Source: Phycisphaerae bacterium (GTDB lineage: Bacteria; Planctomycetota; Phycisphaerae; Sedimentisphaerales; Anaerobacaceae). From it: a stretch of DNA of 64,000 bases. A program made the translations under genes and the position numbers. This document shows, piece after piece, positions 62,661 to 64,000 of this stretch. The notes beneath the pieces were generated by a model. It saw only the letters and a program-made list of their open reading frames with translations. It was not told the DNA's origin and ran no database searches. Each line of letters opens with the position of its first letter. Position 1 is the stretch's first letter. Location: assembly GCA_028714855.1 (NCBI GenBank), contig JAQTLP010000003.1:1-64000 (forward strand), given 5' to 3'.

Positions 62661-64000
62661 GTGGCTAACTCTTTATTGGAATTTGGGGCTATTCTACCGC
62701 CTTTACTTGAACAACAGATTTCTCCACCATATAGAATTGTTGCACGCCACCTTGCTTATCTTCAAAAGTGGCGAGAGTATTTGTTGTGGATGTGGACAGG
62801 TGATACAGATAAGAACACAGATAAGACAAATGTCCAACGGTCGGTCGACGAGTTTCTCTCCACAATTCTGCTCATAGACTTTGTTGGGCGTTCATATCCT
62901 ACGATGATTCCAACTGTTGAGGAAGTTCTAAAAATTATTAAAAAACCCACCGCTTTTGACCTCTGTGAGGCGGTTTACAATCAAGTATCTTGCAAACTAC
63001 TCAAAGCAGTATTTAGTCCCAATAGTTTGATAGGCCCGATGATAGAGCCTCTAAAAAATGTGGAATTATCATCTTTAAATAATATCTCAGAAGTTGTCGA
63101 AACCTTATATGGTTCTCGAATACTAATTACTCTCTTGGGCGACTTTCACCAATTATGCTTAGAGTATCCAGTTGCAGACAAAACGGTTTGCAAAAAAAGC
63201 TCAGGCCGCCATGGAAAAGGCATATATTACACTCCGGCTGCCCTAGTAGATTACATTGCGTTCCATACCCTTAGGAAGGTTTTTCATAAATTAGCACCAG
63301 AGCAGATTAAATACTTGCGAATTTTTGACCCTTCCTGTGGTTATGGAGTTTTTTTAATAGCATCTTTTCGCTTTATACTTGAGTGGTTCAGAACATCATC
63401 TCGCCTTTCATTACAGGAAAGCCTTGAACTTCTTGAATCTATGATTCATGGCATAGACATAGATGAATGCGCAGTTCACTGGACACATAAATTACTTCTA
63501 CTAACGGTTTTGGATTTTTATATCCACAAAGGTATAAGCAATGATGATATTCGAAACCTAAAGATACCAAACCTCGTGGAGAATATCATTTGCAGGGACT
63601 TCCTTGAGGAGCAGCCTTTAAAAAACGAGGCCTACCACATAATCATCGGCGGCCCTCCCTTTGTCCGGGTGCAGGAACTTTATAAATCGGACGCTGTAAA
63701 GGTAAACAGTTATAAGCGGAGTTATGAAACGGCAAAAGAGGGACAGTTTGACCTGTATATGCTTTTTATCGAAAGAGCGATTAAACTATTAGTCGATCAG
63801 GGCCATTTAAGCATGAGTGTGTCTAACACATTTTTGCGATCTGGAAGTGGTCGCGCACTTCGCAAATTAATCACAGACAAATGTGCTATCCGTGAAATTA
63901 TCGAATTCGAGGACAATAAATTATATCCCAATGCCTCAGCTCAGATTGCTGCAATTATGCTCCAGAAAACCACCAAGAGGAATACTACAAGGCACGTTTT
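62661..64000 (+). CDS. Eco57I/N-6-type DNA adenine methylase, truncated at window edge
   Basis: Open from GTG 62661 (AGGGAG upstream) through the right edge, 446 codons and still going. The N-terminal part is helical and has no recognised domain. GRHGKGIYYTPAALVDYI (about 182-199) is the Eco57I-like lead-in. Motif I is DPSCGYG (223-229) where DPACGSG is usual. Motif IV is GPPF (331-334, IIIGGPPFVRVQEL) where N-P-P-[YF] is the catalytic motif. Then DLYMLFIERAIKLL and VSNTFLRSGSGRALRKL as in the family. The Asn-to-Gly change should affect methyl transfer. C-terminal parts (target recognition, nuclease) are outside. Confidence 0.85.
   Translation, partial: MANSLLEFGAILPPLLEQQISPPYRIVARHLAYLQKWREYLLWMWTGDTDKNTDKTNVQRSVDEFLSTILLIDFVGRSYPTMIPTVEEVLKIIKKPTAFDLCEAVYNQVSCKLLKAVFSPNSLIGPMIEPLKNVELSSLNNISEVVETLYGSRILITLLGDFHQLCLEYPVADKTVCKKSSGRHGKGIYYTPAALVDYIAFHTLRKVFHKLAPEQIKYLRIFDPSCGYGVFLIASFRFILEWFRTSSRLSLQESLELLESMIHGIDIDECAVHWTHKLLLLTVLDFYIHKGISNDDIRNLKIPNLVENIICRDFLEEQPLKNEAYHIIIGGPPFVRVQELYKSDAVKVNSYKRSYETAKEGQFDLYMLFIERAIKLLVDQGHLSMSVSNTFLRSGSGRALRKLITDKCAIREIIEFEDNKLYPNASAQIAAIMLQKTTKRNTTRHV

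Noticed and set aside
62635-62877. Short plus-strand frame at the start of the methylase gene
   Set aside because: The neighbouring frame from GTG 62661 is open for 446 codons with methylase motifs and a better ribosome site.

Overview
The window looks like a chromosomal piece of a Planctomycetota bacterium, most likely class Phycisphaerae (Sedimentisphaerales-like). This rests on gene content, not on a marker tree. The clues are a prepilin-like protein with an H-X9-DG tail motif, a PEP-CTERM protein and a dockerin-like secreted protein in one cluster; a division/cell-wall cluster (murC-murB-ddl-ftsQ) that stops at ftsQ with no ftsA or ftsZ; and many TTG/GTG starts. Most of the window is dense housekeeping sequence with short overlaps. 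I see no rRNA, CRISPR array, prophage or complete insertion sequence.

Layout. 1-2876: two response regulators and a phytochrome-type histidine kinase (minus strand). 3331-8308: three tRNAs (Ser, Glu, Met), small membrane and lipoproteins, wrbA, tadA, a ferric-reductase-like flavocytochrome, a decayed tadA fragment, and a four-helix-bundle (S23) gene bounded by inverted 8-base repeats. 8413-19417: pyrF, murD, PilZ, cobO, ispD, a metalloprotease-like secreted protein, then murC-murB-ddl-ftsQ. 19414-30682: two YkgJ proteins, ilvD, two lipoproteins, a HIT protein, dgt, pgpA, a very large kinase-like membrane protein and two unknowns. 30798-37731: purA-uppS-cdsA-phoH-HD(PgpH-like)-ybeY-recO, a nucleotide, lipid-carrier, RNA and repair run.

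38355-42314 is accessory: a methyltransferase, then a minus-strand block of a Fur/Zur-like regulator with its own palindromic operator, a His-rich CxxC protein, a PEP-CTERM protein resembling the all3515 (Zur-repressed) type, a pseudopilin-like protein and a dockerin-like protein that shares an N-terminal motif with the PEP-CTERM protein. I read this as a candidate zinc-responsive surface system. 42428-53575 (minus) is ruvB-ruvA-[C-GCAxxG-C-C]-ruvC-cysS-ispF-hisB-hisC-accD-rpe-pgk-ndk-like, with gap separated by a terminator. 53731-60753 has tilS, a TPR-like lipoprotein, a THNG-repeat lipoprotein, a hydrolase flanked by 31-base direct repeats, and an ABC exporter. The right edge carries a spore-photolyase-like radical SAM protein followed by a truncated Eco57I-type adenine methylase with altered motifs.

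The most interesting non-coding signal is a dispersed element of about 430-480 bases in two diverged copies (37777-38202 and 60752-61232). They share conserved blocks and a hairpin at the same place whose sequence differs but whose pairing is kept. Other candidates for follow-up are the repeat-bounded S23 cassette between tRNAs, the Zur-like island, and the radical SAM/methylase pair at the edge.
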